Assembly (NCBI GenBank): GCA_036362985.1
Contig: JAYGXS010000001.1
Location: 47,773,671-47,837,670, forward strand
Origin: Ligula intestinalis
Lineage: Eukaryota; Platyhelminthes; Cestoda; Diphyllobothriidea; Diphyllobothriidae
DNA: 64,000 nt
Direction of reading: 5' to 3'
Shown here piece after piece: positions 44,001 to 56,000 of this stretch. The notes beneath the pieces were generated by a model. That model was not told where the DNA came from, searched no databases, and saw nothing but the letters and a program-made list of their open reading frames with translations. Each line of letters opens with the position of its first letter. The first letter of the stretch is position 1. A program made the translations under genes and the position numbers.

Positions 44001-47000
44001 ATCTCCTCGGAGACAATCCCGCAAGCATTCCTCAAAAAGTAGTGGCCCATATCACGACAGCGAACAAGCGACTACCTCGGGTTTAGCACATCTAACTAGC
44101 GCAGAGGAGCCAAAGTCAGACACCTTCAACTGGTCCACAAAAAATGGCGCTGCCATGACTGCGTTAAGCACATTGTGCTGGTTGACAAAGAACCTAAAAG
44201 TTCTTACGGATCAGCCGGAATTTCAGGAATTAATCAACTCAAAAACTGTCTTTCCAATCAGCATTGCCACTTCTAGCTTTTAGTAAGTTCTGTTTGACGT
44301 ACACAACTTTTCCATGGTAAGTTATTATATGTTAAGGAAGAAGACGATTTGAGCACTGGATCAATTGATTTATGTTCTTGAAGTTTCGAACTCTTACCGG
44401 TTTCCATCTTCATACATCTCTGAAGATCGACTCCTGTAAGAGTTCAAAAGCTCAGGAGAATAACGCAATTGATCTGGTGCTCGATTCGTCTTTTTCCTTA
44501 TCCATGCGGATACCTGGAACGCGAACTTTCTCATTTATTCTGAAATGTTTCGTTTTACCAACGTCTTTTTTCACGGAGGAAAACCGGTACTGAGGTCATC
44601 TGTATGCCGTACAATACAAGAAACCGAAGACCCTATAAAAGGAAAAAATAATATGTAGAAATTCGACTAATAATTGTTAGTAAAAGGAGAAGCAGATCGA
44701 ACTGCCGGCAACGAAGAGAGAGGCTAAAATGGCCATTTCGAGCTCATCAGCCGTCGTCAGCCAGTCATACCCAGATTCGAGTGGTGTGCAACCCGAGCCT
44801 CGAACGCGCGAACATTTTGATCGGTATCTAACTCCCTGACCACTGAGCAACGAGCCCTTGGCTGTTACGGCTGCCACGGCCCCCGTCGAGGCCCAAGGCG
44901 GAGCGGAACAAATGAGTTTCGTTAGTGGTCAGGTGAAAGTTCATCAGTAAGTAAGTGGAGTATCGGCAAAGGAGCAAAGGGCCGGAACCGTTGGATGAGC
45001 GTTATCTTGCCACTCATGCTTTTCGAATCGATGCCTGTTTGGTTGCTGCTAGTTTGGACACGTCATCAGTTCAGAATAGTTAACGGATGATGGGTAAGTA
45101 AGCTCAGTCGCACGTCATACTTGCGCCCGTGGACGGTTATTGTGAGAAGGTGCTCCAATTCGCCTCTGTCAGCACTGAATTACATTGTCAGAATATATGG
45201 GAGCTTAGTAAGAACCTTTTTGAACAAAATGTCTTCCTTAAGTTTTCCTTTTTCGGCTTTGGCTAAGTAATCATATCTTGCCAGTCGCTTGGATACCATC
45301 AATTACTCAAGCGACTGATAATATTTTTGAAAAGTTAATATTTCGAGGCTATTTTGCATACGTCGATTACTTTGATGTTTAGCAAATAAAGTTTCTGACC
45401 TTCTTTCAACTTGTCTTGTGTGCTAATACCTTAGCACGAATATTTCATGTGAGGTAGCTCCGTGTGAAATAGTTTAAGAGTATGGGTGCTAAAAATAATA
45501 TGGTAGTCTCTGTTAGGGAAGAGTGTCGCTGAATTATACACAAGTTCGACTCAATTACTAAATACTTTAAAGCATTTAAATAAATATCCTCTGCTTTACC
45601 GATATTTTGTCTGCGACAAGACGACGCCAGGAGGCAGAAGATGGTAGTGGATGTGGAGCGTGACTTCTCTTTAATCAGTTCAAACGCGCTGAGACAACTT
45701 AGTCTACATGAATCAGACTTCATATCTCAGGTATAATTGTATACAACGATAAATTAACACATCCAGGCACTCGAATTGACAAAATGCTCTACCGAAACGC
45801 ATCATCCTCTCCGAACATACTATCTTTTACCTCGGATATAGGGCATTATTTCAAGAGAACCTGGAGAGAATCTTCGATTTACGCACAAGTTCTTGATTTA
45901 TATACTACTTTACATCGTTTCCTAGCGCAATGACTTATCGAAGGGGGTTAAGTGATTAAACCCAACAACTGAGATCTTCAGACCATGGTTACTTAGTGCA
46001 AAAGATAAGTCGTTAAAGGCCAGAGTAGTAGGAAGAATGTACTGTGTACACAAGGGAGAGGAGAATAGATGAGAGTAGATTGACTAGGGATAGCTCACGA
46101 CCAGCAGGAGAGCCAGCCGCGATCCAAGTGCGGTTTTCCTTAGCAGGCAGCAGCGAGAACGGCATTGTCTGGTTGCCTCAAAGGTTATTGGCCGTAAAGA
46201 CTGCATCGACTAAGGCGTGCATGCGTCCTATTTGCCACTGAGAGAGGCTAGCCTTTGAGGGACCTGATTGGCTGATGCCGAGGTTGCCTAAGTGCCGAGG
46301 TACTCGTTAGTGGCAGGGAGGTTTCGGATATGCTCGCCTATGTGGAGTGAGTCACCACAGACTTATTTCAATCCAGAGTCTGTCTTCCATTATCATTTTT
46401 TACAGAACCGAAATGATCGATCCACTGTTGTCAAATTTAAACTTCTTTAACCCTTTCAAATGACAGAGATTTTTGTATTTTCATATTCGAGTCTGGGACG
46501 AGCAGGGTTCGAAATAAACACCAAAGAGATTAACAATAATTTTGTATCATATTTCCTGAATGCAGTTGAATAATACCTTCAGACATCCTTCGGGGAGCAA
46601 TAAGCTTCGAAAAGAAAGGCCCTGAGTATCTTACGCGAGAACACGGTCAGGGGTAATTGTGACAGTAAGTCACCTATAGAAACAGCGTTGGTATGTAAAC
46701 GCCAGTGTCCGCGACCGTTCGCTTTTTGGGATAGGTAGCTGTTATACGTGCTAATGGATCTAGAAAGAAACTTCAGCCGTGTGCATGAATGGAACAGGTT
46801 CGTCAAACCTCTACCAATCACTCTTTTTGATTTAACCACGGTGATCGGTATTTTCTTTCTTATTTTGTATAAGTGAAAACGTTTAAAAGCAAATTCATAG
46901 TAGTAAAAAGTTTCAACGAATTGCGGATGCTAGGGCACTACGAATAATTCGTGACGTCAGACGTGGAAGTCCAGGTAATCTTTCTCTGAAGCGCATACAT

Positions 47001-50000
47001 AACCACTTTGAAAACCACTATTTATTGAACAACCCACGAACTATAGTAATAGCCGCTTTTTGGCTAGGTCTCACCAACAAAGCGCGGTGTCAGGTAAATT
47101 TTTAAGATGAATGGCCAGTTGAGTAAGAATTTTGTTTTCCATTCTGCCAACTACTCAGCGTCAAAGGCGTTTGGTTACTTCTATTAACTCGTGACATATT
47201 AAATAGGCAGAGGTATGTTTCGTTTTGAAACATTCCTATTTGGCGATTACATTTTCTTTCCACTAGCTTCAATGCTAAGTTGACTAACGTAAACTGTAAG
47301 CTTGACCATTCTTTTCATTTTAATCTGTTCGACGTCAACAGCAATTCGTGTATTGTAAGCTTTAAAAGTTAGTGCCAATGTTGATTTCTATGCGGTTGAC
47401 AGCAGACGATCCCCCCAATAAAATAAATAACTAGAACATTTCCGTTGACTATGAAGGACTGCTTCATAGTTAGCATGAAAGCCTTTAAGCTAGCTATATT
47501 GGACACCATTCTCACCAACAAGAATTACTTTATTAATTATTGAAAGATTGCACATAAGGTAGCCCATTTTCCGCAAACACAGCATGTAATAATTTAAAGG
47601 CTGCGCCAAAAACTGAACGAGTTAAAAGCATGTAGTCTGTTCTTAAAATAGGGTCAATTGCTTCTGAAAACAAGTTCCTCTTTAAAGGTAAAAATTAAAG
47701 CTTATTGCTTTACATTTTTGAATACTTTAAGCCAAAAAAATGAATGCAAATTAAATTAATTAAATCGCTATGCTTACATTTTTTCTCGGATCTGAGTGTG
47801 AAAAGGTAGTAAAATATTATTGTTGATTCTTGCAAACTGTGCTTCAAAGCCAACTCTAAATAAAACATCCCTTTATGGAAGCAAAATGTTTTCTAAAAAC
47901 CTGTTTTCTTGAAACGGCAAAGTTTGTGAAAAGTCTCGTTGCTTGGGATATACTTACAAATTTGTTTTCTGCTTAAGCCATCCATTTTCGTCTTTCAAAA
48001 GTCGAGACGAAAAGTTTTTATGTTCCTAGGAATATGCAAGCACGTACTTCAAAATATTTTTAATTCAATTTCCACAGCTTCATCAAGAATGTGGACCGAT
48101 TTATTCAGAACGATTACTTGCCAGCCCTGCAGGATATATTAATGATGCAGATGCCCCGTCGTGCCATCCAGGAGACTGCTGTACGAATCGGACCATCAAC
48201 TCTCAGGTAGGTGATAAATAATTTAAATCTGTTTCTGTAATAGTAAAAAAGGCAACAGTAGTTAAAGCAGTGCACCTCATATACCTCGAGCCCCAGAATT
48301 TTGTGCTACGGAAACGGCGGATAAAACGGCTTTTGGGGTGGGGAAATAAGATAGGCAGGGAAGAAAATTTGTAGAGGTGAGTATAAAGTGGAAAAATGTA
48401 GTTGAAATGGTTTACCACGGCCGCTAGGAGTAAGGTGTTTTACATGTAAATTGAATGTGTGCGCGGCGTTTCACGAAGCAGACCACAATAATCGAACTTC
48501 GAAACCGTAAGTTGAAGTAGACGACATCCTTACCACCATTTTTTTGTTTTTTTGGGAATTTCAGGAAATGTGCATTTTAATAATTGGGTTTTTCCGCAAT
48601 ACGTTAAATGATAAAACAGATTAAGACAATCTACAGGTTTAAATCAAATGCGTTTCTAAATGCGATAAAATAAAACTGTATCTAGCAGTAATTGATATAT
48701 ATTCAACTGCTTATTCTAATTCTTCCCATATAAAACCCCTAAAACCACCGTCTCAATAGGAAAAACTGCTGGGACTAGGGGAATATGAGGTGCATTACAT
48801 AAAATACTGCTGCCAAAAAATGAATTTTTAAGAACTACAGTCGTAAGGAAATGCATCTTGCGTTTAGATTGCTTTCTTCTTATCGGAAAAACGCGCAGCT
48901 GCGTAAATGTAATCTAAAATAGCTTTTAGCACAGGAACGTGCCATAATGCAGAGCATTTTAAGTTCCACTCAAATCTTTAAACCTTTTGCCTGAAATTAA
49001 TTCTGCTTAACGTACTCTAGGGGCAAATACATTCTTTGGAATAGTCTAGGCGAATAAATTAAACATTTACAATTTTAGTTTTCCACAATTGATCATCTCA
49101 AATTGTGTCAGAATTTTTCACGCGATAGGTTGCTTGTTCTTTATTCAACTATTAATCATAGGAACCATGAGTTTATTGTGCTGAAAATAAAAAAAATGAC
49201 TAAATTTTCATCGGTGGAGATCATTCATAGCGTTTAACAGGAGTAACCCATATTGGAATGTTCCTATCTCTAGGACTCTGACTGCAGCCTCCGCCGCAGG
49301 GAGATAATTGTTGTTAAAATGGAAATTGCCTTTCCTCTCGGGACGTCAGCATGACAATGCAGATATAAGCACGCCTAACAAAAACAAAAGGGGATAATGC
49401 TGATGATAGTATTGGCCAATGTCATACTGGCGTTGCCTCCTTTACGGGCGCCGGGAAAGACATTTACTAATCAATCATCTGTCCAGCCAATGTGGCAGCC
49501 AGTAAATACGATGCAAACCTGTACTCAAACTATTTCCGACGAGGGCGATTGCTTGCGTTTAGAACGGCCGTTTACTTAGCTCCATGTTACTTCTAATTGC
49601 TGTTGAGCCGAAGACGAGTTGGGTGCCTGTCCATGAACTCTGCGAGGCATTTAAAGCCCAGTTTTTCAGACGTGGTTGGAACAGTGTGCACCCATTCCTG
49701 CATTACCTAGGCGTAGAGTGAACGCTTTCGTAACTAAGTGAAGAGAAGACATGAAGTTAAGTAAGGCAAAAACTAATTTTTGGCCTCGGTCTCAAAAATG
49801 AAGTGAACATGCGAATTCAAACAGGTGTAATAGCAGGTGGAATAAATGTATGCATACACATGCATTTCTTCAATAACTGAGGTAATGCACATTGTGGGAT
49901 GGTAAATAAGATCAGAAGTCTCTTAGAAAGAATACAGCTGTACGCGCAAATTTTTCAATGGGCTAGTTACACCAGCCCAGTGTCGTTTGATATGAATGGC

Positions 50001-53000
50001 GTGTTGGAGGCACAAAGAGGCAGATAGGTAGACGACCTTGGGAAGGAGAATGTGACCCTACAGAAGGTGGAAGGATTGTTGGGAGCATGAACTGGAGCAC
50101 ATTATATGGGAAAAATGGCTTATCAGTGAGACTTTAACTTGTCGGGCTCGGAGTAACAGTTTTTCTTTTAAGGTGGGCTTGATTGCGTGAGTTTGGTATT
50201 AGCGATGGAGATCTCTGTGGTGCCGTCCGAGTTTATACACAGCTAAGCGATGCTTTAATTTTTTAAGGAAGTCTACATCCCATTCGGCCATAATTTAAAG
50301 AGGAAGCAGGCCGTAGCGACAAGGATGATATCGTTCTACAGGAACTGATATCCTGTGGACTTCATATATCTGATTCAGTAATACCCTCAAAGTAGATGCT
50401 GATATCATTTCATAAAGTGCACACAGCAAATGTTTCTTTGTGGAGCATAGTTCTACTCATTGGACCATCGACTTAAAATCTTTCCAATTGACTACGCGGG
50501 CACTTAAAACGCCTAGCTTACTTGTTGATGTGCAGCCGCAACAACTTTTATGCACTATCTCAGACGACAGATGGCCTTAAAAATGACCTGATTGTTAAGG
50601 CCCTACTTAACCGCGTGCGCACACAGCCCTGACGAGTCGTTGCCATGCCATACGGCCGGTCCGCTCACACACTTGACGTCGCGCGCAACTGCTGCCAGGC
50701 GGAGGACCAAAACACGCCAGCTGGATGAGTCAGAAGGACAATGTAGTCACTCTTCACTTGAGATCACAATTTGATTGTTCCAATCTTGTACGCTTTACTT
50801 GCCATAACTACGCTGTACCGGATGTGCTTAAATCAATCTACTTCTGCGTTTTTCTTGTTGTGGTCTTCCTTGGGGAATCACAACAGGGCTTAACCTGCTT
50901 TTGGCCACGTTTTCAACATTGATAAACGTATTCCGTCAGTTGATGGAGTTTCTTTAGTGTTGATCAATAAAATACGACTTTGTAACAGATAGCGTAGCTC
51001 GACACTTGAGAGACAAGTCCATTGGAAAAACATACCCGGATTTTGCCCTAACAACTATCGTCCCCTTAATTATACGTACCACCAGCAGGTCAAATATACC
51101 AAATTCGGCCAACTAATATCGGGTCTGCTAACTAAAAATGGGCTCTTAAAAATGAAAAGAGGGCCGGTTAAAACTTTTGGCAAAATGTGGGTCAGCTGTA
51201 GAGATCGTGCCCTTTTTCATATAAAAAGGCACTAAAATGTACAACTGCACCGTAGTATTTATAGGTTCTTCCAAGTAGCACAAGTAACCCGCGAAGGGGC
51301 AAAAGAAGACATCCTTCATTTCGCAGCACAAGTTAATAAAGACTGCGGGACAGAGGCCCAGTAACAAGGACCAAAGAAAAGACTAGCACCAAGACCACCC
51401 CCAACTGTGGAAGAAAACGCCCCGCGGACAATAAAAGAACCTGTGTCCGAAATCATTTTCGCTTGATATTTTGGAACCGTAACTAGGTTAGTTAGATCAA
51501 TTATTTGGATCCAGCGTACATTGGATAAAACGTTTGAAAAAAAATCTATTTAAACACCGTAGGCAACCACATTAACGGCATTTCAATCAAGAAATTTTGT
51601 TGCCTACATCCTACACCCAGCACTATATGCAAGATATTCCCGGAGCGTTTTCCCGACAAGCAAGCTCGATTGGTATCAGCATCCCACGCCGGTAAACATC
51701 CTCTTTGCCTGCAGTATTATTTCAATTTAAAGAACAGCAAACTAATGCTATCGACTACAACCAAAACGAAAATTAATCTTGCATGTTTAGTGGCCAGTAG
51801 ATCAATTATTTAGGACCCGCATGAAGGAAAATAAGCTAGCTAGTAGTCCATGTGTACTCCTGCCTCTCGTGTTTTCTTGCATGTCTTTGAGTGTGACGAC
51901 TGCTTCACTTAAAAGGTCCCCTAAGCACTCGCCATAGCTACCATTAACCAGGTGCAGGAATTCTTTGAAGCCTGATACCCTAGCATCAAATGCTTTATTG
52001 GTGAAGAGGCCCCAGAGGAGAGTCTGCAATCGGAGTTCATTCACTAGTAATCTACCTTAAAGGCAGCTACTCTTAACCCACTGCTGATCAAGTAGGATCC
52101 CACCGCTGCGTCAGTTTTTCCTAGCACTAATGACAACGACTACGAATCCCAGCACTTCCTCTAAATTCCAACACTTACCAAAACGTGGTGCAAGCCCTCC
52201 CCTGAAGGATATTTGCCTATCTGCCTGCGTGCCTAAAAACCCTCAAGTCGACAATTACACCCTCATGTCGTCGTACGACGGACTCAAATTTTACTAGTAC
52301 GGCTTCACATAGTAAACGTGTGCAACCGTCAACTGCTATACGGGCCTAAAAGCACTCATTTGGCGTTTTTGAGAAGCGGAGCTCAACTCATCTCATAATA
52401 GGGAGAGAGAGAGGGAAAGGTTTTGTTTTGAAAATATTATACTAAAATTTTCAGGAAAAATATCCTCTATTCACAATGTATAAAAATAAGGTGCAAATAC
52501 CGGGAATCAAAAGTAATCTATAATCGCCAATGACTGTAATTTTCGACATCGTGGATATATGTCCTCGGAAAATTCGGTCATAAATAGGCCAAATTAGACT
52601 GCTTTCAAAACGACGCTAGCATAGTGCACTGACGACCTAGCTGTAGTTCAAATAAACAAATAGAGATGATAATTGGTTTATAATAGGCGAGGTAGGCCAA
52701 CCGACGTGTATAGGATAATTATCATGCAAAGGTATGGAGGAAAATGGCGGCTGAATTTGAAAATCTCTCCACGACTATAAAATTTTTAATTTGACCATAG
52801 GTATACTTGTGCACGCCATGGGGATTCTGCCTACAAAAAAGCTCGTCTATTATGTGGAATAGTCGTGGCAATATGGGGCAGGTAATTTACTTCCGAATAA
52901 TATTCATGCGTGAATGTGAAGGCATTGTGCATCCATTATTATGCCGAAGGTTGCCATTGACGATGATCTGCATATATTTCTAGGATATAAGGCAAAATAA

Positions 53001-56000
53001 TTGGTTCTGTGCTGAAGTCTGAAGACCTATTTCATATTTTTGCTTGGTTATTAAAAAATATGCGTGTCGGAGAGTCCTTTGTGACTGCACGCAATTTCCA
53101 AAGAGGTATGGACTTATGTGAAGCGGACTTGCGTGAGCCGAACTCTGCTGCCGGCAAAAGTGGCTGCTCAAATAGAAGGCAAAGTAGTTATAAATTTGCA
53201 GGAGTATTAAACTCCGAAGATAAAGAAGTACTAACATGCTATGAAAACCCGATAGTGTTCTTTCCTGTGCATGGTTAATTTCGCTCATCAGCCCTAAAAT
53301 AAGGCACAAATTAGACAGTGTGGCATAAGTAATGTAGCAATTCGAAATGAAGGAAGCCAACATAATTCAAAATGCTTAAAAAAGTTTAAAATACTTAAGT
53401 TCTGTTGATCATGAGCTCTGAGTGGACAATAAAGGACTCAGTACACCAAATTCTTTATAGTGCATCAATTATTGAAGACAAGGCAAAGAACCTAGCATAT
53501 TTTTGAAAACAAGGTCCTCTAAAATCTTAGGCTTTTATATGACTCTAACGAAGTCCAATAGACTATGCACTGAAAGTTGATGATGTAATTGCATGAAACG
53601 TTCTAAATTTAATGCTAGCAAGTTTTTCTTTTAAAATTGGCGAATTAGTCTTCTTATGCCGATTTCAAGGCGTCAACTTCTTGCTTAAAAACACAGACTT
53701 CTTCCAGTCTCATAATACCAAACCAATGTGCTCACAAAAAACCCAAAAAAGGGTTTTCTGAGGTTCCTCGGTTCATTTTTTCATGCATTCACCAACAGGT
53801 TGATCCATCTTGGTCAACAAAAGGGTGACCGCCGAAAGTGGATCCATCTCTTTGAAACCGTTAATGCTATATTCTTCTTCGCATCTTTAACGGATTTCAT
53901 GGAATCTGGCTCCACACCTCAGTTTAAGGTATGTGTAATTTTCCTATAACTCTTCCTTCAGAGTAAGATGGATGAAAGTCTCGACTTTTTCCTGTTTCTG
54001 CTTAACTCAGTCTGTCTCTCGAAAAAGGATATAATTATCTTTTTTACGAAGATGGACCTACTGCCAGAGGTTTTTGAGAAGACGTCGGTGCAATCAGTTT
54101 ACGAAAATTATGAAGGTAAGTAGAATTTAGAATTTATTAGTTCCTTTTTTTGTTAGTTTCATATGTTCAAACATTTTTTGCATATTGAATGACAAATAAA
54201 ACAAAGGATTGATTTTAGAGGACGACGCTGAGACGCTTCTGGAATTTAGAACATTTTTTGTCATCATGTGTCCTTTATAAAATTTTTCAAGGCATTTGCA
54301 CAGCAACTGTAGGAAAACACTCCTAACACTCAAAGCAGCAGGAATGATAACGAAGACATTTGCATGCAAATTGGTCTGATGATGACCTCGGTGGGTAAGA
54401 ACAATGCCCTAAGAAGACCTTCATGCCCAATTTGCGGGTTATAAGTGTCTAATTTCTAGTGCGCAACTGATATGCTACCCAGAGCATGGTCTTTGTTAAG
54501 AAATGCCGATTCTTTTAACCAACAATTGATACTCGTGTTTGCAAAGAAAGCTGTCTATGAGGAAAAGGAACTAAAAGACATTGTGACAGCAATGAGTAAA
54601 ATCGCTCCAGAAGGCCTCGACATAACAGCCGGCGTTCTGACACAAATACTCAAGAAATCAAATGAATAAGACGTAGAATTAGACGACACCTATATGTTAA
54701 TGTGAACTTTTTGACCTATTTTCATTGACAGAACATGAAGTAAACGGTCTATCCTCTCTGACGAATTTTTCTTCAGTCTTTTTAATAGCATTACCTTAGA
54801 TACAGTTTAATTCATATTTGGCAAGCCAAGTTACCGTGAAAACTTTAAAAAATTGATAAATTTCCCATCATCTATAAGGTTTCTTCATCATTAGCTGGCT
54901 GGACTCAGAAACCCTACCAAATATTTCCACCAACATTCCCTATTTGTGCTGCAAATATACGTGCAGACTAGTAAAAAAATAGTATTATAGTATGCTCTGA
55001 AGCTGCCTTCCTACAGAAGCAAATCAGCCCTTTAAAAATTATGTTGGATTACTAGAAATACAAACACGTTTTTCACCAACTGATACCGTTACGAAGCCTG
55101 CCTTTTCTTGTTCGTTCAGTTACCTATCCACGACCCAAACAAGATCCTACGCCATCTTGAGCTCTCAAATATGATCCAATTAAAGCAATATAGCTACAAA
55201 AGGGCACTTGACATGATAATGGCATCAGTAACTTGACGATCTCTTTAGACCTTTAAAAGTCTTTAGGGGCAACCATTTAAGTTACATGTTCTGAAATCGA
55301 ACATTGAATGATAATGTTAAGATATCGAAGCTTAGGTATAGTTATCGAAGAAAAAGATATCACCGGAATAAATTCAGTTGACGCATGCCGAATTTGACAA
55401 GGATGACGCTATCGCGTGTGAGTTTGCTTCCGTACGCCGCCGTAGACCTATGGCGTTTGATGCATTTGCCTATCAAAGCGGGCTCAAGTATGCTTACAGT
55501 TTTTTTTCATGTAACGTAATCTCTAGACGGGCTGAGAGTCAGCCTATAACGTTTTTTTAAGTTCGCATTAATCTTGGTTAAATGGATCTGTCAGTTGACC
55601 ACGTAAGCACCTCGCAACCACGCACTTTTATCTGTCATGCTGCGTGAATCTCATTTGGCCTACAACTTCACTGGTCCCAAAGCTACACTCGTGACTTGAA
55701 TGCTGCATCGTCCCCGTTTCGATCCAAACCCACCGTTAACAAGTGCTCACGTATCCTTTTTTATGCATGTCAATTAGTTTCCCCTGATAATTTACATCTT
55801 GTATGATTAAATAGTAGGCAGTAAATAACAAATAACAAAATAGGCATTTCTACTGAACCATTTGGCCAGAGCACTATGACACAAGTCAATGACGTGTGCC
55901 GATCTGTAATTTCAACCAGAGATTACCTCCAAGGAGTAGCAGTTCGATCTGAAGAAGGACTATTTTACCTCAAAGTGCCCCAATATCTACGTTCATCTCC

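Noticed and set aside
43724..44050. 108-codon - strand frame
   Set aside because: Shadow of the G-alpha helical-domain exon.
54221..54290. Possible G-alpha exon EDDAETLLEFRTFF after GATTTTAG
   Set aside because: It fits phase but runs into a TAA with no donor; exon 59868-60064 covers the same part of the fold better.
54316..54400. Stretch encoding SSRNDNEDICMQI before CATD, like the G-alpha KRKDTKEIYTHF-TCATD
   Set aside because: No donor restores phase with 54460, and the exon at 59868 joins in phase and aligns without gaps to the canonical C-terminus.
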